A stretch of 8,419 nt of DNA from an uncultured Chloroflexota bacterium (GTDB taxonomy: Bacteria > Chloroflexota > Dehalococcoidia > Dehalococcoidales > RBG-16-60-22), in the NCBI GenBank assembly GCA_903915565.1, contig CAIWTG010000051.1, positions 1-8,419 on the forward strand, in the 5' to 3' direction. This document shows positions 1 to 6,082 of the stretch, piece by piece. Below the pieces are notes generated by a model. The model saw only the letters and a list, made by a program, of their open reading frames with translations. It was not told where the DNA came from and did no database searches. The stretch's first letter is position 1; each line of letters begins with the position of its first letter. A program made the position numbers and the translations under genes.

Positions 1-1
1 A

Positions 2-1147
2 AAAAACACTCAGGACATTTTAAACCTAATTTACCACGCTAATTGCTGCGAGGACATGGATAGTTTTATTGGCACTATCTGTCCCTCGATGATGCAGATA
101 TTCCGTTCAGAATGTGCCACTTTCCACATAGTTAAAGGCTATCCCCAGCATATCCATATCGATGAATCGCGGTCTTTTAAAAACGATTCCCGCAACATTG
201 TAGAAGATAACTATTATCCCGCGTTATATAAGGACGGATATTTTCACCAGTCGCCTTTACTCAAAACAGCTTTATCTTCGCCAAAAACCGTTCTGAAAAT
301 ACAGGATTCTCTATCCCAAAAAGACTGGGAAAAATCAGATATGTATAACGATTTCATAAGACCACAACACTTATTCTGGGAGTTATTTTTACCATTGCGG
401 TGGAAGAGTAGTCTAAAAGGTGTGATTACTTTATGGCGGCCACGAAATCAGCCTGATTTTAAGATTAGCGACATAATGAAGGGTGAGATGCTGTCGCCTC
501 ATCTCTCTCTGGCAATATCTAATATCTCCAGGATTTCAAAAATAAACCATCTGGAAAAACAATCTTTAGCTGGAGAGACTGCCAATAATGAAGGGCTTAT
601 TTTACTTGATGACAAGTTACAACCTGTCTATTCTAATGTGATAGCCCGGGAAATATGTATCTACCTATTCAATCGTATGTCCTCAGGCGCTTTCGATCTC
701 AATAAAGGTGAATTCCCCATCCCTCATTGTGTCATTAACGACTGTTATGAATTACTAAATATGCAAAAAACTGAAGAACAACTTGAATGGTTACCTAAAG
801 AAAGGGTAATTTTCACCAAGAACGGGAAAAAGTTCCGCATTGAGTGTTCGCTTATTTGGAAAACCAATAAGACAATCGCCACACCCCAATTCATGGTTAA
901 TTTGTCAGATTTAACCAGCGAAAACACATCCCAAACTGCTTTACAGGCAAAATTCCACCTGACTCATCGAGAGGTGGAAATCGTTTTTTGCATCTTGGCA
1001 GATATGTCCTACGATGATATCGCCGAAAATCTTTTTATCAGCAAATTAACCGTACATACTCATATCAAAAACGTCTATAGGAAGCTGGGTGTAAGGAATA
1101 GAATAGAATTATTCAAATGTATTCAACACCCCTTGGCGTTAAAATAG
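2..1147 (+). CDS. LuxR-family transcriptional regulator with GAF-like and PAS-like sensory region (5' end outside window)
   Basis: This is probably a DNA-binding regulator that responds to an unknown signal. The frame ends at TAG 1145-1147 and is open with no stop back to base 2. The first ATG is at 56, but the only GA-rich stretch before it (50-54) sits one base away, too close for a ribosome site. The codons before it read as plausible protein (DILNLIYHANCCED), matching the usual helical start of this regulator type, so the gene very likely starts left of the window. Counting from the ATG at 56, residues 20-155 look GAF-like (LKGVITLWRPR, then LSPHLSLAI), 178-285 look PAS-like (GLILLDDKLQPVYSN), and 300-358 form a canonical LuxR helix-turn-helix (LTHREVE, DIAENLFIS, TVHTHIKNVYRKLGV). 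There is no phospho-receiver domain and no recognisable acyl-homoserine-lactone domain. The DNA is clearly AT-richer than the genes to the right. Target genes are unknown. The HTH call is certain; the sensory domain names are inferred. Confidence 0.88.
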   Translation, partial: KNTQDILNLIYHANCCEDMDSFIGTICPSMMQIFRSECATFHIVKGYPQHIHIDESRSFKNDSRNIVEDNYYPALYKDGYFHQSPLLKTALSSPKTVLKIQDSLSQKDWEKSDMYNDFIRPQHLFWELFLPLRWKSSLKGVITLWRPRNQPDFKISDIMKGEMLSPHLSLAISNISRISKINHLEKQSLAGETANNEGLILLDDKLQPVYSNVIAREICIYLFNRMSSGAFDLNKGEFPIPHCVINDCYELLNMQKTEEQLEWLPKERVIFTKNGKKFRIECSLIWKTNKTIATPQFMVNLSDLTSENTSQTALQAKFHLTHREVEIVFCILADMSYDDIAENLFISKLTVHTHIKNVYRKLGVRNRIELFKCIQHPLALK

Positions 1148-1269
1148 TCATTAACATCTTACCTATTATATAAACTTCAACTACCATCATGTCCCAACTA
1201 CCCATCACATTGTATATTTGTTTATCTGGTTGGCTGAATTAGTATTGTCTTCCTTTGTACTATTATCAG

Positions 1270-1300
1270 AAAAAAAACGTTGGTGGTATAGAAACAAACG
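1270..1300 (-). terminator. Possible weak intrinsic terminator after tRNA-Ala
   Basis: Read on the minus strand just past the tRNA, CGTTTG (1300-1295) can pair with CCAACG (1283-1278) around an 11-base loop, giving four outer pairs, one mismatch and one inner pair. Eight T residues (1277-1270) follow directly. The position and the T-tract fit a terminator. The stem is short and AT-containing, so this is tentative. Confidence 0.3.
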
Positions 1301-1308
1301 AGGGAAAA

Positions 1309-1384
1309 TGGTGGAGCCGGGGGGATTCGAACCCCCTACCTTCGCGATGCAAACGCGACGTTCTCCCGAGTGAACTACGGCCCC
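1309..1384 (-). tRNA. tRNA-Ala, anticodon TGC
   Basis: The 76-base minus-strand sequence folds as a full cloverleaf. The acceptor stem is GGGGCCG/CGGCTCC, seven pairs with one G-U. The D-arm is GTTC/GAAC. The anticodon stem is TCGCG/CGCGA around the loop TTTGCAT, giving anticodon TGC for alanine. The variable loop has five bases, and the T-arm is GGGGG/CCCCC around TTCGAAT. The discriminator A and an encoded CCA end (1309-1311) are present, so the 3' end does not need CCA addition. It is transcribed away from the cysteine-rich gene, whose stop is 41 bp upstream. The AT-rich regulator gene lies beyond its 3' end. Confidence 0.96.
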
Positions 1385-1398
1385 AAGCCGATGTAAAA

Positions 1399-1428
1399 AT
1401 TATAACATAGTCGGCGTAGTGTTGTTTA
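1399..1428 (-). promoter_or_regulatory. Likely sigma-70-type promoter of tRNA-Ala
   Basis: On the minus strand there is a perfect -10 box TATAAT (1404-1399), preceded after an 18-base spacer by TAAACA (1428-1423), four of six matches to TTGACA. The -10 ends 14 bases before the mature tRNA 5' end, the right distance for a short leader removed by RNase P. The -35 box overlaps the TAA stop of the gene upstream, so the two units are packed tightly. The -10 is convincing and the -35 is weaker. Confidence 0.5.
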
Positions 1429-2103
1429 GGAGGTCGCGGGTTTCTGCTTGCCTATCCGCCGATAAAACTCTTCCGGAATATCGCCGGGATTTTTATAGAA
1501 GACGAATTGGCAGGAGTCCTGGCATAAAGGTTCGTGCACGATATGCGTTAGCCTGAAGTCGCCGGTGTTTTCGATATCGAGCATCTCCATTATCGGACAG
1601 TGGACGCAATAAATAGGGAAGTCCCGCATACCCCAGGTGATAGGGTGGGACTCGGTCACTCTAGCCAGGCCAACTTCATAGCCGCCTTTCTGCACCAGCC
1701 GCTCGCCCGAGCCGCAGGGTTTCATCGTAAGAGTAACTTTTTCATCGTCTTCGATGATGGTTATCGGCTGCAGGTGGCCGCGCAAGCCGCTAGCCATGTT
1801 TTCGACCAGTGAACGGAAGTCCGTCTTCTCCGGCGGCTTAAAAACAACCTTAGCTTCTATCGTGTGAGCTTGTCGCTCGGCCTCTTCCAACGCCTTGATG
1901 CCATAGTTACGATAAATGTAAGACTGCAATCCGGTCACCCAGAACATATAGCCGTCATGGAGGTAGTTGAACTCTTTGTACATCCTTTGCGCCAGTTCTT
2001 TGGCCTTCTCTTTATTGCCGGAATCAATCGTTTGAAGAACGAGGTCTAACGTCCGCGTCCCCATTTCTTTAAGTTCTTTTTCGGTAAATACTTTTTTATT
2101 CAT
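1426..2103 (-). CDS. Uncharacterised cysteine-rich protein, possibly metal-binding
   Basis: I do not recognise a named family with confidence. The 225-residue product has no signal peptide or membrane segment, so it is probably cytoplasmic. The N-terminal 85 residues are charged and helical. The C-terminal half carries five cysteines in conserved-looking settings: C130 in KPCGSGERL, C166 and C169 in YCVHC, and C194 and C198 in PLCQDSC. It also has H153 in ESHPITWG and ends with an IPEEFYRRIGKQKP stretch. This pattern suggests a bound metal or a redox-active site, with some resemblance to proteins annotated near 4-vinyl-reductase-like or ATC-hydrolase-like domains; that is inference only. Start choice: a GTG lies at 2115, but the ribosome site AAGGAG (2120-2115) overlaps it, so the ATG at 2103, 11 bases past that site, is preferred. 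It is divergent from gatB and followed by the tRNA gene. Confidence 0.85.
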   Translation of the reverse strand: MNKKVFTEKELKEMGTRTLDLVLQTIDSGNKEKAKELAQRMYKEFNYLHDGYMFWVTGLQSYIYRNYGIKALEEAERQAHTIEAKVVFKPPEKTDFRSLVENMASGLRGHLQPITIIEDDEKVTLTMKPCGSGERLVQKGGYEVGLARVTESHPITWGMRDFPIYCVHCPIMEMLDIENTGDFRLTHIVHEPLCQDSCQFVFYKNPGDIPEEFYRRIGKQKPATS

Positions 2104-2165
2104 AATGATCGGCACTCCTTTTCATGGTGTTTAATTAACAATACTATAAGAACGATTTCGCCATT

Positions 2166-2195
2166 ACATTACCTTGAGTTTCATGCTCCTGTCAA
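2166..2195 (-). promoter_or_regulatory. Candidate promoter for the cysteine-rich gene
   Basis: The minus strand has a perfect -35 hexamer TTGACA (2195-2190). Eighteen bases later comes TAATGT (2171-2166), only three of six matches to TATAAT. A better -10, TATAGT (2148-2143), lies nearer the gene but has no good -35 at normal spacing. Either could serve the gene starting at 2103. The choice between them cannot be made by eye. Confidence 0.3.
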
Positions 2196-2225
2196 ACATC
2201 CAGAGAATTAAGGGCTATCCATTTC

Positions 2226-2254
2226 TTGCCCGTCTCCACCTATTGCGCTATACT
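2226..2254 (+). promoter_or_regulatory. Likely sigma-70-type promoter of gatB-secG
   Basis: TTGCCC (2226-2231, four of six matches to TTGACA) and TATACT (2249-2254, five of six to TATAAT) are separated by an ideal 17 bases. Transcription would begin near 2261, about 22 bases before the preferred gatB start at 2283. The leader would be short and has no clear Shine-Dalgarno site. This promoter lies inside the longest possible gatB frame (from 2226), which argues against that longer start. Confidence 0.5.
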
Positions 2255-2282
2255 TGAAATGTCTTTTTTATTGGATTTTGTG

Positions 2283-3737
2283 ATGAATTACGAAACTGTC
2301 ATCGGGCTGGAAGTACACGCCCAGTTATTAACCAAAAGTAAGATGTACTGCAGCTGCAGCGCTGATTACGCTAACACGCCGCCCAACACTCACGTTTGTC
2401 CGGTGTGCCTGGGCATGCCCGGTGTCCTCCCCGTCATCAACAAGCAGGCGGTAGAGTTCACGATGATGACGGCGCTGGCGCTGAATTGTCCGATAGCGGA
2501 TTTTACGAGGTTCGACCGTAAGAACTACGCTTACCCCGACCTGATGAAAGGCTACCAGATTTCCCAGGCTTATGCCCCCATCAGTAAGAAGGGCTATGTC
2601 ACGATTGAAGTCGACGGCGTCACCAGGAAACTGGGCATCAACCACATCCACCTGGAGGAAGACGTCGCCAGACTGATGCACCGCTCCGAACCCGGCGGCG
2701 AGGATTACAGCCTGGTGGACGTCAATCGTTCGGGCCTGCCGCTGATGGAAATCGTCAGCGAGCCGGACATGCGTTCGGCGGAAGAAGCGCGCCAGTACCT
2801 CATCAAGCTGCACAGCATTTTGCAGTACCTGGGCATTTCCACCGGTAACATGGAGGAGGGGGCTTTCCGCTGTGACGCCAACATCAGCATCCGGCCGGAG
2901 GGCAGTCAAGAGCTCGGGCCAAAGGTTGAAGTGAAGAACTTGAACAGTTTTAAAGCGGTCTTCATGGCGATGGAATATGAAGCGAAACGCCAGCGCAAAG
3001 CCTTAGGAGAGGGCAAGAAACTGGTACAGGAAACGCGGGGGTGGGTGGATAATGAAAGTAAAACCGTCACCCAGCGCACCAAGGAATACGCCCACGACTA
3101 CCGCTACTTCCCGGAGCCTGACCTGCCGCCGATAACCATCGGACGGGAGTGGGTGGAGGAGGTGCGTAAAAAGCTGCCGGAGCTGCCCGAAGCCCGCCGC
3201 GATAGATTCATGAAAGAGTATGACCTGCCGGTTTACGACGCCAATCTGCTCACCGGCTCCAAAACGATGGCCGACTATTTTGAAGAAGGCGTGAAGGCAA
3301 GCAAGGAAGTATCGCCGAAAGAGGTCGGCAACTGGCTGGTGGGCGAAGTAACGCGCATCCTCAACGCCGGGGATATCGATATCGGGGAATTTAAGAAAAA
3401 AGTCAGCCCGGATAAACTCACAGCGCTGATATCCAGCTCGCACGGGCAGATAAACGCCGTTACGGCCAAAGCGGTACTGGAGGAGATGTATAAGTCCGGC
3501 CAGAGCGCTACCGAAATCATCAGTAAGCGCGGCGTCAGCCAGATTAACGATACCGGCGAGCTTGAGAAAATAGTGGCTGAAGTGATAAAATCAAATGTAC
3601 AGCCCGTCGCCGACTATAAGGCGGGGAAAGAGACCGCCCTGAAGTTCCTGGTGGGGCAGGTCATGAAAGCAAGCCAGGGACGGGCTAATCCGCAGATAGT
3701 CAACGAGGTTTTGAAGCGGAAGCTGGATGAAGTATAA
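2283..3737 (+). CDS. gatB: Asp-tRNA(Asn)/Glu-tRNA(Gln) amidotransferase subunit B
   Basis: GatB is the tRNA-binding and activating subunit of GatCAB. The complex phosphorylates and then amidates Glu on tRNA-Gln (or Asp on tRNA-Asn), using ammonia channelled from GatA, in the cytoplasm. The product has 484 residues, the usual length. The family signature opens it (ETVIGLEVHAQL), with E10, H12 and E125 where active-site and metal ligands are expected. Four cysteines, C23, C25, C39 and C42 (CSC and CPVC), form the zinc site seen in many but not all GatB proteins. The cradle domain holds DVNRSGLPLMEIVSEPDM (146-163) and EGAFRCDANISIRP (192-205). The C-terminal helical plus YqeY-like tail (about 330-484) binds tRNA. 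A frame extension to TTG 2226 exists, but homology begins at the ATG at 2283 and a promoter sits in the extension. gatA and gatC are not in the window. secG follows after 21 bp. Confidence 0.97.
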   Translation: MNYETVIGLEVHAQLLTKSKMYCSCSADYANTPPNTHVCPVCLGMPGVLPVINKQAVEFTMMTALALNCPIADFTRFDRKNYAYPDLMKGYQISQAYAPISKKGYVTIEVDGVTRKLGINHIHLEEDVARLMHRSEPGGEDYSLVDVNRSGLPLMEIVSEPDMRSAEEARQYLIKLHSILQYLGISTGNMEEGAFRCDANISIRPEGSQELGPKVEVKNLNSFKAVFMAMEYEAKRQRKALGEGKKLVQETRGWVDNESKTVTQRTKEYAHDYRYFPEPDLPPITIGREWVEEVRKKLPELPEARRDRFMKEYDLPVYDANLLTGSKTMADYFEEGVKASKEVSPKEVGNWLVGEVTRILNAGDIDIGEFKKKVSPDKLTALISSSHGQINAVTAKAVLEEMYKSGQSATEIISKRGVSQINDTGELEKIVAEVIKSNVQPVADYKAGKETALKFLVGQVMKASQGRANPQIVNEVLKRKLDEV

Positions 3738-3758
3738 AGTAAGGGTGGAGAAACTAGC

Positions 3759-3980
3759 ATGGTAATTTATTTATATATTGCGCAAATAGTAATAGCAGTG
3801 TCGCTAACGATAGTTGCCCTGTTACAGGTGAAGGGCGGCGGTCTGGGCGGCATCTTCGGGCAGGCGGACACGGTCTACCGCACCAAGCGCGGCGTGGAAA
3901 AAACCCTGTTTCAGTTGACTATCGTCCTGGCGGTTATTTTTATTGTCCTATCAATAGTGTCGCTGAAAGTCGGCAGTTAA
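3759..3980 (+). CDS. secG: Preprotein translocase subunit SecG
   Basis: SecG is a small inner-membrane subunit that assists SecYE and SecA in protein export. The 73-residue product has the expected two membrane helices (about 3-23 and 49-70), joined by the glycine-rich cytoplasmic loop VKGGGLGGIFGQ and by VYRTKRGVEKTLF. This loop resembles SecG proteins of Chloroflexota. A good ribosome site, GGTGGAG (3744-3750), sits eight bases before the ATG. The gene follows gatB by 21 bp and has no promoter of its own that I can see, so it is probably cotranscribed. Its stop faces the stop of the convergent peptidase gene across 39 bp, with no convincing terminator between them. Confidence 0.95.
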   Translation: MVIYLYIAQIVIAVSLTIVALLQVKGGGLGGIFGQADTVYRTKRGVEKTLFQLTIVLAVIFIVLSIVSLKVGS

Positions 3981-4019
3981 CCGGCACATCTATTCCGACG
4001 AATATTCAGGCAAGACTTT

Positions 4020-4730
4020 TCACTCAATAGGTGGGAGTGTTTCTTCAATTAAGACGACTTTATCGCCCCGCCGCATATACTGGAAAACGTTGCCCCCCAC
4101 TAGACTTACTTTACCGTCGGCAGTCACCTTTATCCCCGAGCCGGCAGCCAGTCCGTAACCCCTAACACCTTCTTTTTCCAGCTTTAAAGCCGCCTGCAGT
4201 TCTTCCCAGCCGCCCTGCTCATCGTGGGCGTCACAGATAACGGGCGCGAAGTTAAGGCAGTTAAAAAGTTCGGCGGAATTATCGTCATTGGGGTCAGTCC
4301 AGCGCACCCATTTAGCCGCCAGCATCAGAGAACCGGCAGAGATGCCGAAAAATGGCTTGCCCTGCTGGTAAAGACTATTAAAAAAGTCCAACATGTTCTT
4401 TTCCAGTAGAACATCCATGCCGGCTTCAACATCGCCGCCGCTGACGAAAACGATATCGGCGGATTCCAAAATAGTCCTGGCTTTTTTGAGGTCGGCGTCC
4501 GGCGAAGCAATAACCGCGTGGACCACTTTATCGGCACCGGAATTAGTTAGTTCATTAGCAATCATACCGAAAAAGCCGGTGTCGTCACCGCTGGCGGCGC
4601 CGCTGTAAGCGACGGTTGGGTTTTTAATACCAAAGGTACGGAAAACCGCCTGCAATAAAGCGTCCGGTTTGCTATCCCGACTATGGCGGCCTCCGGCTAA
4701 GAGAAATACTGGTTTAAGTTTATCGGTCAT
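4020..4730 (-). CDS. S51-family serine peptidase (dipeptidase E / cyanophycinase-like)
   Basis: Family S51 enzymes cut peptide or isopeptide bonds next to aspartate, in Asp-X dipeptides (PepE) or in cyanophycin. They use a class I glutamine-amidotransferase-like fold with a serine nucleophile. The 236-residue product has the expected length. It shows the nucleophile elbow GISAGS with S131, the preceding FVSGGDVEAGM turn (95-105), and H169 in CDAHDEQ as the likely catalytic histidine. The N-terminal beta-strand FLLAGGR also fits. No signal peptide is seen, so it is likely cytoplasmic. Its ATG follows GGATG by five bases and lies 15 bp after the ligase stop, so it is the last gene of the minus-strand operon. 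The exact substrate cannot be told. It lacks an obvious cyanophycin synthetase partner here, and its neighbours suggest a peptide or acyl-amino-acid conjugate as an alternative. Confidence 0.85.
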   Translation of the reverse strand: MTDKLKPVFLLAGGRHSRDSKPDALLQAVFRTFGIKNPTVAYSGAASGDDTGFFGMIANELTNSGADKVVHAVIASPDADLKKARTILESADIVFVSGGDVEAGMDVLLEKNMLDFFNSLYQQGKPFFGISAGSLMLAAKWVRWTDPNDDNSAELFNCLNFAPVICDAHDEQGGWEELQAALKLEKEGVRGYGLAAGSGIKVTADGKVSLVGGNVFQYMRRGDKVVLIEETLPPIE

Positions 4731-4745
4731 TTTTTCATCCTATTA

Positions 4746-6062
4746 TTATTTTATATCTAAATAGTTGGCGATATTCAAGGGGAAAAGCGTTTTCGCCAGG
4801 CAGTATTTACCGGAATCCTCGGGGGAGAGGTAGTCGGCGTAGGTGATGGTAATATCCGCTTTAGCGCCATAGATACCCTGTAAAATTCGCTTGGCTTCCT
4901 GACTCAATTTTTCTTTATCCTGGCGTGGGCTGACGAGGAAGAGGTGATAGACGCCGGGTGAAGGCTGTTCTACACGATACTCATCAATGTTTTCCAGAGC
5001 GGTGATGGCGTCGTCAACACGGCGGAGGGTAACCAGTTTGCCGTCACAAGTGAGGGTAACGTTGGTCCAGCGCCCTTCCATAGCGCTGACGATAAAGCCG
5101 CTTTCGCGTCCGCAGGAGCACTTCTGCTCGGGGTCAAGACGGGCAAAGTCGCCGACGTCAAAGCGGAGCATATAATACCAGGGATTATCAAAGGTGGTCA
5201 CCAGAATCTTGCCAACATTCGGCCCGCCGTGTTCCGGTCTCAAAAACTGGAAGTCGACGCGGCAGAAATCAACGTTCTGGTGGAACTTGCCGGACTCACA
5301 CTGCATAAAGACATAGCCGGTTTCGGTAGAGCCGTAAGAGCTGGCAATGGGTGAGGTAAAAACGCGCTTGATTTGCTGGAAGTGGAGTCGGGAGGGGAAT
5401 TCATAGGTCAGGGTAATGAGACCCGGCTGATAGACCTTTTTCTTTTGCGTCCAGATATAGCGGCAGAGCTTGGCTAAAAAAGAGGGATTGGCCTCCAGCA
5501 CCACCGGCTTAAAAATATCTAATTCGGCAATCATCCGGTCCATTAAAGCGGGGGTCCATTTGGTGGGGTCGGTTTTTTCATTGAGGTAGAGGAAACGAGC
5601 GAGTCGCCGCTTTTCAATCGGGAGGTCTACTTCATTAGAGGCAATGCCGACATTAAGGGCGTTGACTAAAATAGCTTCGGGGTGGTCGCCGGTGGTGACC
5701 TTTTGCGCGTGGGCGTTATAGGTCCAAGAGGCTCTTTCGGAGGCGTCCCACCATTGCTGATTCCAGATATTGGTCACGCGGAAAGCGTCGCTGGAGCCGC
5801 TGGTGTTGGCGAAGGTTATTTCGCCAGAGGCGAGACCGGCGTCAACATCCTTATCCGCGGGTACCAATCCCTTGGGGAAGTGCTGGCGGATATCGTTCTT
5901 GGTGAGTGTGGGCAGGGCGGCGTAACGCTCATCAATGGAAAGGCTGTCGCCGGGGTCAAAAGCCCGCCACGAACGATAGGCATCCAGAGTTTTGAGGGAG
6001 GTTTCTAAAATATTAAGGGACTTTTGATAGTACTCGGGTGAAAATTTGGGTAAACTAATCAT
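4746..6062 (-). CDS. PaaK-like adenylate-forming ligase (phenylacetate-CoA ligase / coenzyme F390 synthetase type)
   Basis: This protein probably activates a carboxylic acid with ATP to an acyl-adenylate and passes it to CoA or another acceptor. Its 438 residues match the PaaK family length. Visible adenylation motifs are the phosphate loop FANTSGSSDAFRVT (83-96), YGSTETG (243-249), the ribose-binding RFDVGD (300-305), CSCGRE (315-320), and a C-terminal small domain ending in GKYCLAK (418-424). At the hinge, where family members usually read GRxDD, this one reads EGRWTN (329-334), so the aspartate pair is missing. This may mark a distinct substrate or reaction. The ribosome site AAGG lies seven bases before the ATG. 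The gene sits 20 bp after the toroid gene and 15 bp before the peptidase gene. The fold is well supported; the acid substrate and acceptor are unknown. Confidence 0.83.
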   Translation of the reverse strand: MISLPKFSPEYYQKSLNILETSLKTLDAYRSWRAFDPGDSLSIDERYAALPTLTKNDIRQHFPKGLVPADKDVDAGLASGEITFANTSGSSDAFRVTNIWNQQWWDASERASWTYNAHAQKVTTGDHPEAILVNALNVGIASNEVDLPIEKRRLARFLYLNEKTDPTKWTPALMDRMIAELDIFKPVVLEANPSFLAKLCRYIWTQKKKVYQPGLITLTYEFPSRLHFQQIKRVFTSPIASSYGSTETGYVFMQCESGKFHQNVDFCRVDFQFLRPEHGGPNVGKILVTTFDNPWYYMLRFDVGDFARLDPEQKCSCGRESGFIVSAMEGRWTNVTLTCDGKLVTLRRVDDAITALENIDEYRVEQPSPGVYHLFLVSPRQDKEKLSQEAKRILQGIYGAKADITITYADYLSPEDSGKYCLAKTLFPLNIANYLDIK

Positions 6063-6082
6063 GAAAAAGCCTTTCTTTTTTA

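Noticed and set aside
1148..1308. Small RNA or short gene in the AT-rich gap after the regulator
   Set aside because: No start codon with a ribosome site, no stable fold and no promoter pair stood out, apart from the weak terminator noted.
1281..1314. Repeated TGGTGG near the tRNA 3' end as an attachment-site repeat
   Set aside because: The two copies (1281-1286 and 1309-1314) share only six or seven bases and are too close to bound an element.
2104..2115. GTG start at 2115 for the cysteine-rich protein
   Set aside because: The ribosome site AAGGAG overlaps this GTG, so it can only serve the ATG at 2103.
2328..2909. Long open frame on the minus strand within gatB
   Set aside because: It lies wholly opposite a certain gatB gene, has no recognisable protein pattern and reflects the codon bias of the real frame.
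3003..3443. Open frame on the minus strand opposite the 3' half of gatB
   Set aside because: It is a shadow of gatB with no ribosome site or family resemblance.
3981..4019. Terminator between the convergent secG and peptidase genes
   Set aside because: Only short hairpins such as TATTC-CGAC-GAATA are possible, and none is followed by a T-tract in either direction.
5682..6008. Plus-strand frame of 108 codons opposite the ligase gene
   Set aside because: It is glycine-rich low-information translation opposite a well-supported gene.
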